Source: an uncultured Pseudomonadota bacterium
GTDB lineage: Bacteria > Pseudomonadota > Alphaproteobacteria > Rs-D84
Direction: 5' to 3'
DNA length: 6,118 nucleotides
Assembly: GCA_946628805.1 (NCBI GenBank)
Contig: CAMOXB010000011.1
Span: 1 to 6,118, forward strand
The notes beneath the pieces are model-generated. The model ran no database searches. It worked only from the letters and a program-made list of their open reading frames with translations, and was not told the DNA's origin. Shown piece after piece: positions 1 through 5,463 of the stretch (position 1 is the stretch's first letter; each line of letters opens with the position of its first letter). The position numbers were made by a program, and so were the translations under genes.

Positions 1-198
1 TCTCGCTGTAGCGAAGCGAAAGCGGACGGGATGGGGGTTAATTTCCAGACGTTCAACAAATACGAACAATCCAGAATACCCCCGCCATCCGTCTTCGCTT
101 CCGCTACGCCGAGACTTCGCCATGCGGGTCCCCCTCCCCTTGGGGGGCGGAACCTGGTATCTGGAATCATTGCCACGCTGACGCTCGCAATGACATTG
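1..198. repeat. GC-rich composite palindromic repeat, possibly cut by the left window edge
   Basis: This stretch is far richer in G+C than the genes beside it and has no plausible coding frame. It is made of stacked imperfect inverted repeats. Bases 1-38 pair with 78-114 (both ends read TCTCG...GTAGCG...AAGCGAA...GGGGGT when oriented the same way), leaving a spacer of about 39 bases. A second pair joins 67-80 (CAATCCAGAATACC) with 156-172 (GGTATCTGGAATCATTG). A third hairpin lies at 127-154. Read on the minus strand, the right end gives TGTCATTGCGAGCG...GTGGCAAT, a form I recognise from dispersed intergenic repeats in several bacterial genomes. The arms start at base 1, so the element may continue outside the window. 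That it is a multi-copy element is inference; only one copy is visible here. Confidence 0.65.
127..154. repeat. C/G-run hairpin within the left-edge repeat
   Basis: Two 13-base arms (127-139 and 142-154) are separated by two bases. On the minus strand they pair as GGTTCCGCCCCCC with GGGGAGGGGGACC, with two mismatches and one G-U pair. There is no T-run after it on either strand, so it does not look like a terminator. It is the most compact stem in the composite repeat. Confidence 0.6.
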
Positions 199-265
199 AA
201 CTTTTGACGTATTGCAGTTCCAAGCATTTCACCACACCGACACCAGGGCGGAATCAATATGTTTC

Positions 266-293
266 AAAAAAAAACACCGCCCGATTGGGCGGT
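266..293 (-). terminator. Intrinsic terminator of the 1037-residue cysteine-rich protein gene
   Basis: On the minus strand a perfect 7-bp stem ACCGCCC / GGGCGGT (276-293) with the four-base loop AATC is followed by G and nine Ts (266-275). The stem begins five bases after the TAA stop of the large gene. On the plus strand the stem is followed by TGTTTTT, so it could work in both directions, but no plus-strand gene is visible to use it. Confidence 0.9.
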
Positions 294-298
294 TGTTT

Positions 299-3200
299 TT
301 ATTCATTATCATTATCATTATTAACATTTTCATCTTTATATTTGTCTATAACATCTTCTTTATTAAGGGTTGGCATTTTTCTTACTTCTGGGGTTCCAGA
401 TACAACGCCTGTTTCGTCCCATGACCAACAATATGGGGATAAATAATTTGTACATTTATAATCTCTTGTCGTTAATGTACATGTACTAGTTGCACGATCA
501 TATGCATATGTTGTATGTTTTAACAATTGACCGTTATAGTTACGTCCTTCACCTGTTTTAAAGAACCATCTATCACCTGGCTGACAAAAACCATCCCACT
601 TACGGTAACAACCACACATCTTGATATTTTGCTTGTTTTTCGGATCTCTCGCATAACCATTACAACGACCAGAGGTAGCACGCGTATCTGATTCTGATAA
701 TTTAGAGTTTGCAGCTGGATACGGTAAACTGAAATTTACATCATCATCACCACAGTTACAATTATGATTATTTGTTTCCATATTCTTATCCAAAGCAAAC
801 AGCGCACAATTGTTTTCATTTTGTTGATGTACTGCTTCTGCTTCAAGTCCTTCAATAGAAGCAAGACGTTCTGAAATCTTGTCTGTTGCGGCATCCAATT
901 GTGGTTGCAAGTCTTTTTCTGCTTGGGCATATCTTTGTCTTAATAATGCCAAAGTCTTATCTGCTAATGTTTGTGTATAAGAATTCAACAGATTTGTAAA
1001 TATCGCATCTTGGGTATATTCATTACCAGCATCTTTTCCATTGTTAATTTTGTTACGGCTTACTACTGAATTGCCTGTTTTATCTTTATTACCTTCAGAA
1101 CGGAAACCGGTGACATCTTTACCTTCCATACAATCTTTAACGACTTTATTCTGTTTCATGGTTTCAATTTTTGTTTTTAACAAATTATTTAACCCGCTTA
1201 TAATAGCTTTTATTTGTGGATCACCTGGGGTCGCATAATCACCCTTAAGGTCATTAAGGGTTGCATCGTAATAAAAACCATATGTTGCGTCGTTTGCAGT
1301 TGACTTTTTAGCATCTTTACCTAATTTTGTATATTTATCTGCAGGTAACTTTTTACCAGCTGCATCTAATTTTGTATATTCGATACCGTTTACATTAAAA
1401 CGATTAACTATATGTGGTGTAACACGTCCCATAACGATAGCACTTTGAGAAAAATCATTTGCAGAATCGCTACACGTTTCTTTTTCATCACTCTCTTTAT
1501 CTTTTCCACACAATTGAACTTTTAACAAACCATCAAATGAAATATTACCCAAATCCAATGATTCACAATTTTCAGAATTCCCACAAACGGAAATCATTGC
1601 TTCCTTGGCTGCATTTTCACAACGCGCATATAACGCATCATTGATTTGTAATGCATAACCCTGGGCTATATCGGATATGTATTTATAAATTTTATCAGGG
1701 TCGTCTTTGTTTTCTTCTTTACACGCCGTCAATGTGTCGGTTGGCAACAAATCCGCAATTGAACCCGGATTCAATCCAACACAGTACGAAAAATCTTTGC
1801 CACAGATTGCTTCGATACCCGCCTTGACTTCTTTTGTACATGCATCAACACGCAATGCTGCCAACATTGATTCAACCCCCATCCACAAACGTGATTTTTT
1901 CAAAGTTGTTCTATTTTGCGCGTCTGATACAGATCCACCCGTTGCAACAATGCAAGATTCTACACGAATTTTGCATGAATCATACAACAACATTGGTTCG
2001 GACAAACACATATCATAATTTTTTGCGTCTGATTCTGGATTCCATTGTGTGGCACATGAATTACGGAAACAGTCTGCAACATTTTTAATACAGTTTTGAC
2101 GCGCATCATCTTCGGCATTTAATTCCGCAGATTTTAATGCGGTTGCTGCACCTTCGATATATTTATCCCAAACCTGGGCGCGATAGTTTTCGCAATGAAC
2201 CAAAACTTCGTCATCACAGATTGTTTTCTTGGACAACAATTGATTCATTGTTGAACCAGACAAAACGATTGGAACAACGCCATTGATTGTTCTGTCTTTG
2301 ACTTTACCCGCGCCACCCATCATATTTTCCTGGGCTGACAAAGTTATACATTTTGAATAATCATCACCGCATTCATTTTGCATACAACGTGCATATTCTT
2401 GAACACATCCACCAAGACTATATTTATTCTTGTCTTTGAATTCATCCAATGCCGCATCACGCAAAGCCTTTTCTGCAGCTTGTAATTTTTGTGTGCTGGC
2501 AATTTTTTGCTGTTTCAAACTGTTTTCAAACGCGATACAGTCTGATTTAATCTTTTGTGCATAAACACTTTGCAACATTTTAACCGATGCATTACATTTT
2601 GCCGGCATTTGTGCAATACACATTTTTGCAGCATCTGTATATAACGCATCACCTGTTTTGCTTAATGCGTCCGAAACCGCAGACGCATCAACACTTACAT
2701 CAACATCATCAAAGATATCTTCATCTTCGCTGAAAATATTTGTGTTCCACGCAGACAAATCCAGCGTCCGAACTTTCTTTTGGTTATTTGCCGCATTTGA
2801 TGTTGTTGGTGTTTTGCCAACCGCCTGGTCACCCGCAGCCTTGGCACGTGCAATAATTTGATCTGCACTTTCACCCATTTGGATACGTTCAACACCTTCG
2901 GTTGCCATCAAATAACTTTGTTCGTCTAATTTTGCGATATCGTCCATAACAGATGTTAATTCGGCATTTCTGTTGCTGCATTGACAACGTCCACCCGACG
3001 CATTATCAATCATACAGAACGAATCCATACATCCGTAAAAGGCATTCTGACATTCTTGGTCAATCACTGTATTTGTTGCCGCAGTTGCAACCTTGGTTCC
3101 ATTGTTAATAACCTTTTGCGTTGATGCTGCACGTGCCGCTTTGACTGGTGATGCAGCAGATGCAGTGGCTGCAACTTTTGGTGTATTACGAACCGCCGCA

Positions 3201-3412
3201 CGCGCTGACACAGGTGCTGTATTTGTTTTTGGTGCAACCGCGGCAGTATTACGTGTTGCCGCACGCGCCGAAACCGTCGATGACGCTGTGGCACTTTGGG
3301 CATTATTTGCCGCCGCCACACCACGCGCATTGCCACGCGGATTTGCCGCAAAAGCCCCAAAATTCGCCATACACAATGACAGAACCAATGTCAAAAACAC
3401 ACGTTTACGCAT
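299..3412 (-). CDS. Large exported cysteine-rich repeat protein, function unknown (1037 aa)
   Basis: I do not recognise a named family. The start is ATG at 3412, preceded by AAGGAG at 3419-3424 with six bases between; the frame stays open upstream into rplQ, but that part has no RBS and is a shadow. Residues 1-22 form a signal peptide (MRKR, hydrophobic core, AFA before the likely cleavage). Cys14 lies in LSLC and does not make a lipobox. Residues 24-118 are a low-complexity Ala/Asn/Thr/Arg linker with a repeat of 13 residues (48-60 and 69-81). The mature chain has 40 cysteines. A C-x6-C-x4-C motif recurs at 121-133, 336-348 and 441-453, with further C-x6-C pairs at 480-487 and 537-544. Residues 805-865 look helical and charged, possibly coiled coil. 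Residues 869-995 form an aromatic, cysteine-rich C-terminal domain with ten cysteines. The chain ends in an Asn/Asp run. I infer an envelope or surface protein stabilised by disulfides. No anchor, transmembrane segment or sorting motif is visible after the signal peptide. It has its own promoter and terminator. Confidence 0.88.
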   Translation of the reverse strand: MRKRVFLTLVLSLCMANFGAFAANPRGNARGVAAANNAQSATASSTVSARAATRNTAAVAPKTNTAPVSARAAVRNTPKVAATASAASPVKAARAASTQKVINNGTKVATAATNTVIDQECQNAFYGCMDSFCMIDNASGGRCQCSNRNAELTSVMDDIAKLDEQSYLMATEGVERIQMGESADQIIARAKAAGDQAVGKTPTTSNAANNQKKVRTLDLSAWNTNIFSEDEDIFDDVDVSVDASAVSDALSKTGDALYTDAAKMCIAQMPAKCNASVKMLQSVYAQKIKSDCIAFENSLKQQKIASTQKLQAAEKALRDAALDEFKDKNKYSLGGCVQEYARCMQNECGDDYSKCITLSAQENMMGGAGKVKDRTINGVVPIVLSGSTMNQLLSKKTICDDEVLVHCENYRAQVWDKYIEGAATALKSAELNAEDDARQNCIKNVADCFRNSCATQWNPESDAKNYDMCLSEPMLLYDSCKIRVESCIVATGGSVSDAQNRTTLKKSRLWMGVESMLAALRVDACTKEVKAGIEAICGKDFSYCVGLNPGSIADLLPTDTLTACKEENKDDPDKIYKYISDIAQGYALQINDALYARCENAAKEAMISVCGNSENCESLDLGNISFDGLLKVQLCGKDKESDEKETCSDSANDFSQSAIVMGRVTPHIVNRFNVNGIEYTKLDAAGKKLPADKYTKLGKDAKKSTANDATYGFYYDATLNDLKGDYATPGDPQIKAIISGLNNLLKTKIETMKQNKVVKDCMEGKDVTGFRSEGNKDKTGNSVVSRNKINNGKDAGNEYTQDAIFTNLLNSYTQTLADKTLALLRQRYAQAEKDLQPQLDAATDKISERLASIEGLEAEAVHQQNENNCALFALDKNMETNNHNCNCGDDDVNFSLPYPAANSKLSESDTRATSGRCNGYARDPKNKQNIKMCGCYRKWDGFCQPGDRWFFKTGEGRNYNGQLLKHTTYAYDRATSTCTLTTRDYKCTNYLSPYCWSWDETGVVSGTPEVRKMPTLNKEDVIDKYKDENVNNDNDNE
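304..321. repeat. CATTAT hexamer, three tandem copies
   Basis: Three exact tandem copies of CATTAT lie at 304-309, 310-315 and 316-321, inside the last codons of the large gene. They encode part of the Asn/Asp-rich tail NVNNDNDNE. The unit is six bases, so gain or loss of copies would keep the reading frame. Confidence 0.85.
428..808 (-). other. C-terminal cysteine-rich aromatic domain of the large protein (residues 869-995)
   Basis: Ten cysteines fall in about 127 residues, with CxC pairs at 885/887 and 933/935 and many Tyr, Trp and Phe (GFCQPGDRWFF, YCWSWDE). The density and pattern differ from the C-x6-C-x4-C repeats, so this is likely a separately folding disulfide-rich module. No family is recognised. 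Confidence 0.6.
1781..3052 (-). other. C-x6-C-x4-C repeat region of the large protein (residues 121-544)
   Basis: Three copies of C-x6-C-x4-C are spaced along the chain: CQNAFYGCMDSFC (residues 121-133), CVQEYARCMQNEC (336-348) and CIKNVADCFRNSC (441-453). Each is followed by another cysteine 7 to 16 residues on (143, 355, 469). Partial copies with only C-x6-C are at 480-487 and 537-544. The sequence between is mostly charged and predicted helical by composition. The spacing conservation suggests a divergent duplicated disulfide module; this is inference from the pattern. Confidence 0.7.
3170..3271 (-). repeat. 63-bp-period repeat in the N-terminal linker
   Basis: SARAATRNTAAVA (residues 48-60, bases 3233-3271) recurs as SARAAVRNTPKVA (residues 69-81, bases 3170-3208), exactly 63 bases apart and in frame. 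At the DNA level the blocks around GTATTACG and GCCGCACGCG match at 3183 and 3246. It looks like an old tandem duplication in a flexible spacer. Confidence 0.75.
3347..3412 (-). other. Signal peptide of the large cysteine-rich protein
   Basis: Residues 1-22 comprise the basic n-region MRKR, a hydrophobic stretch from VFLTLVLSL to NFGAF, and Ala-Phe-Ala at 20-22 before Ala-Asn-Pro. This fits cleavage by signal peptidase I after residue 22 or 23, so Sec-dependent export to the periplasm or beyond is expected. Confidence 0.85.
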
Positions 3413-3418
3413 AAAAAT

Positions 3419-3424
3419 CTCCTT
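3419..3424 (-). promoter_or_regulatory. Ribosome binding site fixing the start of the large gene
   Basis: AAGGAG lies six bases before the ATG at 3412. It selects this start over the in-frame upstream extension, which would run through rplQ and lacks a comparable site and a signal peptide at its N-terminus. Confidence 0.85.
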
Positions 3425-3438
3425 GTACCTTTGTGGTA

Positions 3439-3467
3439 ATTTTATCATAAACACCCAAACTGCGCAA
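3439..3467 (-). promoter_or_regulatory. Extended -10 sigma70-type promoter for the large gene
   Basis: On the minus strand TTGCGC (3462-3467) and TAAAAT (3439-3444) are separated by 17 bases, and TG sits one base before the -10 (TG-A-TAAAAT), giving an extended -10. Predicted initiation is near 3432, leaving a leader of about 20 bases that contains the RBS. It lies just past the rplQ terminator, consistent with an independent transcript. Confidence 0.65.
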
Positions 3468-3470
3468 TAA

Positions 3471-3508
3471 TAAAAAAAACAAAAAATCGCCCAATTGGAC
3501 GATTTTTT
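3471..3508 (-). terminator. Intrinsic terminator of rplQ
   Basis: On the minus strand AAAAAATCGTCC and GGGCGATTTTTT form a 12-bp stem around AATT (3481-3508), followed by G and eight Ts (3472-3480). The single imperfect pair is G-U in the minus-strand RNA but would be a C/A mismatch on the plus strand, so the structure favours minus-strand use. The stem starts about 22 bases after the rplQ stop codon. Confidence 0.9.
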
Positions 3509-3530
3509 AATATCAGGTTTCAATAAAAAA

Positions 3531-4091
3531 TTATTTACCTGTTGCGCGACGTTTAACAGCAACCGCTTTTTTTGCACCGCTTGCTTTTGGTGATGCGGCT
3601 TTCTTTTCTGCGGCAACTTTTGTTGTTGCTTTTGGTGCTTTGGCTGCTTTTGTTTCTGTTGCTTCTTTTGCGACAGGTTCTGCATTTTCAACTGCAACTG
3701 TTTTTGGTGCAGCTTTCTTTGCATTTTCGTCACGATCAACCAATTCGATAATCGCCATTGGCGCGGCGTCGCCATAACGGAAGCCCGCTTTCAAAACGCG
3801 TGTATAACCACCAGGGCGTTTTGCATAACGTGGTCCCAAAACAGCAAACAATTTTTTAACTGATTTATCAGAATTATTTCCTAATTCTGATGCAGTCAAA
3901 CGACGATTAGCAACAGTGTCAACTTTTGCGCGGGTAATCAATTTTTCAACGACGCTGCGCAAATCTTTTGCTTTTGGTAATGTTGTTTTAATTTGTTCTT
4001 TTTCAATCAAATTTTTTGCCAAACCAATAAACATGGCTTTGCGTGCATTTGTGTCGCGATTGAAAGTACGACCTGCTTTCATATGTCTCAT
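3531..4091 (-). CDS. rplQ: Large ribosomal subunit protein L17 (bL17) with Ala/Lys-rich C-terminal extension
   Basis: bL17 is a component of the 50S subunit, bound to 23S rRNA near the exit tunnel region. The first 121 of 186 residues match the family along its whole length: start [13 protein letters not shown], the block [14 protein letters not shown] (residues 32-45), [10 protein letters not shown] (47-56), and [21 protein letters not shown] (92-112) ending in IIELVDRD. Family members are usually about 120-140 residues. Residues 122-186 are an added tail of mostly Ala, Lys, Thr, Val and Glu, strongly basic at its end (KRRATGK), without aromatic residues; it is probably disordered. The ATG at 4091 is preceded by AAGGAG (4098-4103) with six bases between, and MRH is the conserved start. 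It follows rpoA, as is usual, but after an unusually long gap, and it is followed by a terminator. Confidence 0.98.
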   Translation of the reverse strand: MRHMKAGRTFNRDTNARKAMFIGLAKNLIEKEQIKTTLPKAKDLRSVVEKLITRAKVDTVANRRLTASELGNNSDKSVKKLFAVLGPRYAKRPGGYTRVLKAGFRYGDAAPMAIIELVDRDENAKKAAPKTVAVENAEPVAKEATETKAAKAPKATTKVAAEKKAASPKASGAKKAVAVKRRATGK

Positions 4092-4097
4092 TGATTA

Positions 4098-4130
4098 CTC
4101 CTTTTGTTTTCTGCCCCAGATTTTCCGGGG
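4098..4130 (-). promoter_or_regulatory. rplQ leader hairpin and ribosome binding site
   Basis: On the minus strand CCCCGGA and TCTGGGG (4114-4130) form a 7-bp stem with one G-U pair around AAA. It ends ten bases before the AAGGAG ribosome binding site at 4098-4103. There is no T-run after it, so it is not a standard terminator. It may insulate or modulate translation initiation; that role is inference. Confidence 0.5.
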
Positions 4131-4189
4131 ATTTATCGAGACACCACAACCAAAAATTTCTTTCTGAGATGTGGAATTTTGTTTTTGCA

Positions 4190-4217
4190 ATTGTAGAACA
4201 AACTCCTAGCAATGCAA
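4190..4217 (-). promoter_or_regulatory. Possible rplQ promoter in the rpoA-rplQ gap
   Basis: TACAAT (4190-4195) is a five-of-six match to the -10 consensus, and TTGCAT (4212-4217) is a weak -35 at a spacing of 16. Initiation would be near 4183, giving a leader of about 90 bases with the GC-rich hairpin. Because the -35 is weak, this could be chance in AT-rich DNA. Confidence 0.38.
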
Positions 4218-4218
4218 G

Positions 4219-4320
4219 AAATTAAATTATGTGAGATGATTGGAAGCGATTGACGTTTTGCAGTGTAGTTGACCTACATAAAAAACGACAATCGCGACAA
4301 GCACCCACAGAATTTAATTT
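4219..4320 (-). repeat. 102-bp nested inverted repeat between rpoA and rplQ (structured RNA or small palindromic element)
   Basis: Outer arms 4219-4233 and 4306-4320 match in 14 of 15 positions as an inverted repeat (AAATTAAATTATGTG against CACAGAATTTAATTT). Inside lies a long hairpin at 4246-4295: GCGATTG and CGTTTT on one side pair with AAAACG and CAATCGC on the other, interrupted only by one opposed pair (U-U in the minus RNA). It is capped by TGTAG / CTACA (4264-4268 and 4274-4278) around a five-base loop. The outer arm includes the last two bases of the rpoA stop codon. No T-run follows it, so it is not an ordinary terminator. It could be an mRNA processing site, a regulatory leader for rplQ, or a small mobile palindromic element; the sequence alone does not decide. 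Confidence 0.7.
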
Positions 4321-5347
4321 ATTTGTAAGGGTCTTCGTATTTTTTTGCCAATTCCGCAATATTTTCAGGTGGCCATCCTGGGACTTCCATACCTAATGAC
4401 AATCCCATTGCTTCCAATTGGACTTTGATTTCGTTCAAAGATTTACGACCGAAATTAGGTGTTTTCAACATGTCATTTTCAGTCTTTTGAACCAATTCGC
4501 CCAACCAATTAATCTTGTCATTTTTCAAGCAATTTGTTGCACGAACAGACAATTCCAATTCATCAACATGTTTCAACAATTTTGCATCAAATGGCAAAAC
4601 ATCTTTTGCTTTTTCATCATCAGACGCAACGTTTGTTTGTGTTGGATCTTCGAAATTGATAAAGACTGTCAATTGGTCTGTCAAAATACGCGCAGCAAAT
4701 GCGATTGCATCTTCTGGGGTAACAGAACCATTTGTTTTAACTGTCAATTCCAATTTGTCATAATCTGTTGATTGACCAACACGTGTTTGTGAAACAGCGG
4801 ATGCAACATTCAAAATTGGTGAATAAATTGAATCCACAGGAATTGTGCCCAAAGGCAAATCAGCCGCATTAACAGATGCCGGAACATAACCACGGCCTGA
4901 TGCAAGTGTAATTTCCATATCCAAAGATGCGCCGTTATCCAATGTGCAGATTTCTGCATCTTTGTTCATAACTTCGACATTGCTGGATGTTTCAATCATA
5001 CCAGCTGTGACAACTGCAGGACCTTTTACTTTCAAAGTCGCCTTGTGTTGACCTTCGGTTAATGCTTTAAAATAAACACCTTTTAAATTCAACAAGATAT
5101 CTGTGACATCTTCGTGAACGCCACTGATGCTGCTGAATTCGTGTTGAACACCGTCAATTTTAACATAAATTGGCGCGCAACCTTGCAAAGACGACAACAA
5201 AACACGACGCAACGCAGTGCCCAGTGTCAAACCGAAACCTTTTTCCAATGGTTCCGCAATCAAAGTTGCAATATTAGGATTTTTTTCATCGACTTTGATA
5301 TTCAATTTTTTTGGCTTAATCAAAGTCATCCAGTTTTTTTCAATCAT
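4319..5347 (-). CDS. rpoA: DNA-directed RNA polymerase subunit alpha
   Basis: The alpha subunit dimerises to seed core RNA polymerase assembly, and its C-terminal domain contacts UP elements and activators. At 342 residues it is full length. The N-terminal domain (about 1-235) has the assembly helix [19 protein letters not shown] (35-53), with R48 aligning by motif to the E. coli assembly residue R45. A short acidic linker (about 236-252) leads to the C-terminal domain, where the DNA-contact set is intact: R269, N272 and C273 in [11 protein letters not shown], and G300, K302, S303 and E306 in [10 protein letters not shown], corresponding to E. coli R265, N268, C269, G296, K298, S299 and E302. 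The ends MIEKNW and [19 protein letters not shown] are of alphaproteobacterial type. The ATG at 5347 is preceded by GGAG (5355-5358) at seven bases. The gene upstream is not rpsD or rpsK but an unrelated cysteine-rich gene, and rpoA has its own promoter. Confidence 0.99.
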   Translation of the reverse strand: MIEKNWMTLIKPKKLNIKVDEKNPNIATLIAEPLEKGFGLTLGTALRRVLLSSLQGCAPIYVKIDGVQHEFSSISGVHEDVTDILLNLKGVYFKALTEGQHKATLKVKGPAVVTAGMIETSSNVEVMNKDAEICTLDNGASLDMEITLASGRGYVPASVNAADLPLGTIPVDSIYSPILNVASAVSQTRVGQSTDYDKLELTVKTNGSVTPEDAIAFAARILTDQLTVFINFEDPTQTNVASDDEKAKDVLPFDAKLLKHVDELELSVRATNCLKNDKINWLGELVQKTENDMLKTPNFGRKSLNEIKVQLEAMGLSLGMEVPGWPPENIAELAKKYEDPYK

Positions 5348-5391
5348 TTTTATACTCCATCAGGCTTAGTTTATTATTTTCACCAGATTCA

Positions 5392-5409
5392 CACGATTTT
5401 CCAATCGTG
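5392..5409 (-). promoter_or_regulatory. Hairpin at the predicted 5' end of the rpoA transcript
   Basis: On the minus strand CACGATT and AATCGTG form a perfect 7-bp stem closed by a GGAA loop, which fits the GNRA tetraloop pattern. It starts at the base where transcription from the rpoA promoter is expected to begin (about 5410). It could protect the mRNA 5' end or be a regulator's binding palindrome. It has no following T-run, so it is unlikely to terminate the gene upstream. Confidence 0.6.
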
Positions 5410-5416
5410 CCCGCGA

Positions 5417-5445
5417 ATTTTATACCAAAAAATCCGAAATGTCAA
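5417..5445 (-). promoter_or_regulatory. Strong sigma70-type promoter of rpoA
   Basis: A perfect -35 TTGACA (5440-5445) and a -10 TAAAAT (5417-5422, five of six) are separated by the optimal 17 bases. Initiation is expected near 5410, giving a leader of about 63 bases. The -35 begins 18 bases after the stop codon of the cysteine-rich gene, and the sequence between is A/T-only over most of its length. Confidence 0.85.
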
Positions 5446-5446
5446 T

Positions 5447-5463
5447 TTTTAAATACTTTAAAA
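5447..5463. promoter_or_regulatory. AT-rich palindrome upstream of the rpoA -35, candidate UP element
   Basis: TTTTAAA-TAC-TTTAAAA is a perfect 7-base inverted repeat lying between the stop codon of the upstream gene and the rpoA -35. All-A/T sequence in this position is where alpha C-terminal domain contacts (UP elements) occur. Function is inferred from position and composition only. Confidence 0.4.

Noticed and set aside
204..218. 15-base near-identity (14 of 15) between 204-218 and 4250-4264 (TTGACGT.TTGCAGT).
   Set aside because: In a 6-kb window one or two such matches are expected by chance over both strands, and the flanks do not match.
1..298. tRNA or CRISPR in the left-edge region.
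   Set aside because: The palindromes do not give a cloverleaf with anticodon and T-arm signatures, and there are no regularly spaced direct repeats.
3365..3382. Lipoprotein lipobox around Cys14 of the large protein.
   Set aside because: The residue before the cysteine is Leu (LSLC), not Gly/Ala/Ser, and an Ala-Phe-Ala signal peptidase I site follows at the expected distance.
3093..3470. Plus-strand 125-codon frame opposite the large gene's N-terminus.
   Set aside because: Its Ala-rich composition is the mirror of the Ala-rich linker on the other strand, and no RBS or promoter supports it.
3413..3775. Upstream in-frame extension of the large cysteine-rich gene by 121 codons into rplQ.
   Set aside because: It is out of frame with rplQ, is Gln/Lys-rich shadow translation of the Ala/Lys tail, has no RBS, crosses the rplQ terminator and the gene's own promoter, and would hide a clear signal peptide. 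The ATG at 3412 is far better supported.
4003..4212. 69-codon minus-strand frame overlapping the rplQ start and the intergenic gap.
   Set aside because: Half of it lies out of frame within rplQ, and it has no family resemblance and spans the leader hairpin. It is most likely chance.
4246..4295. Interpretation of the long hairpin as an intrinsic terminator of rpoA.
   Set aside because: Neither strand has a T-run directly after the stem, unlike the two clear terminators at 266-293 and 3471-3508.
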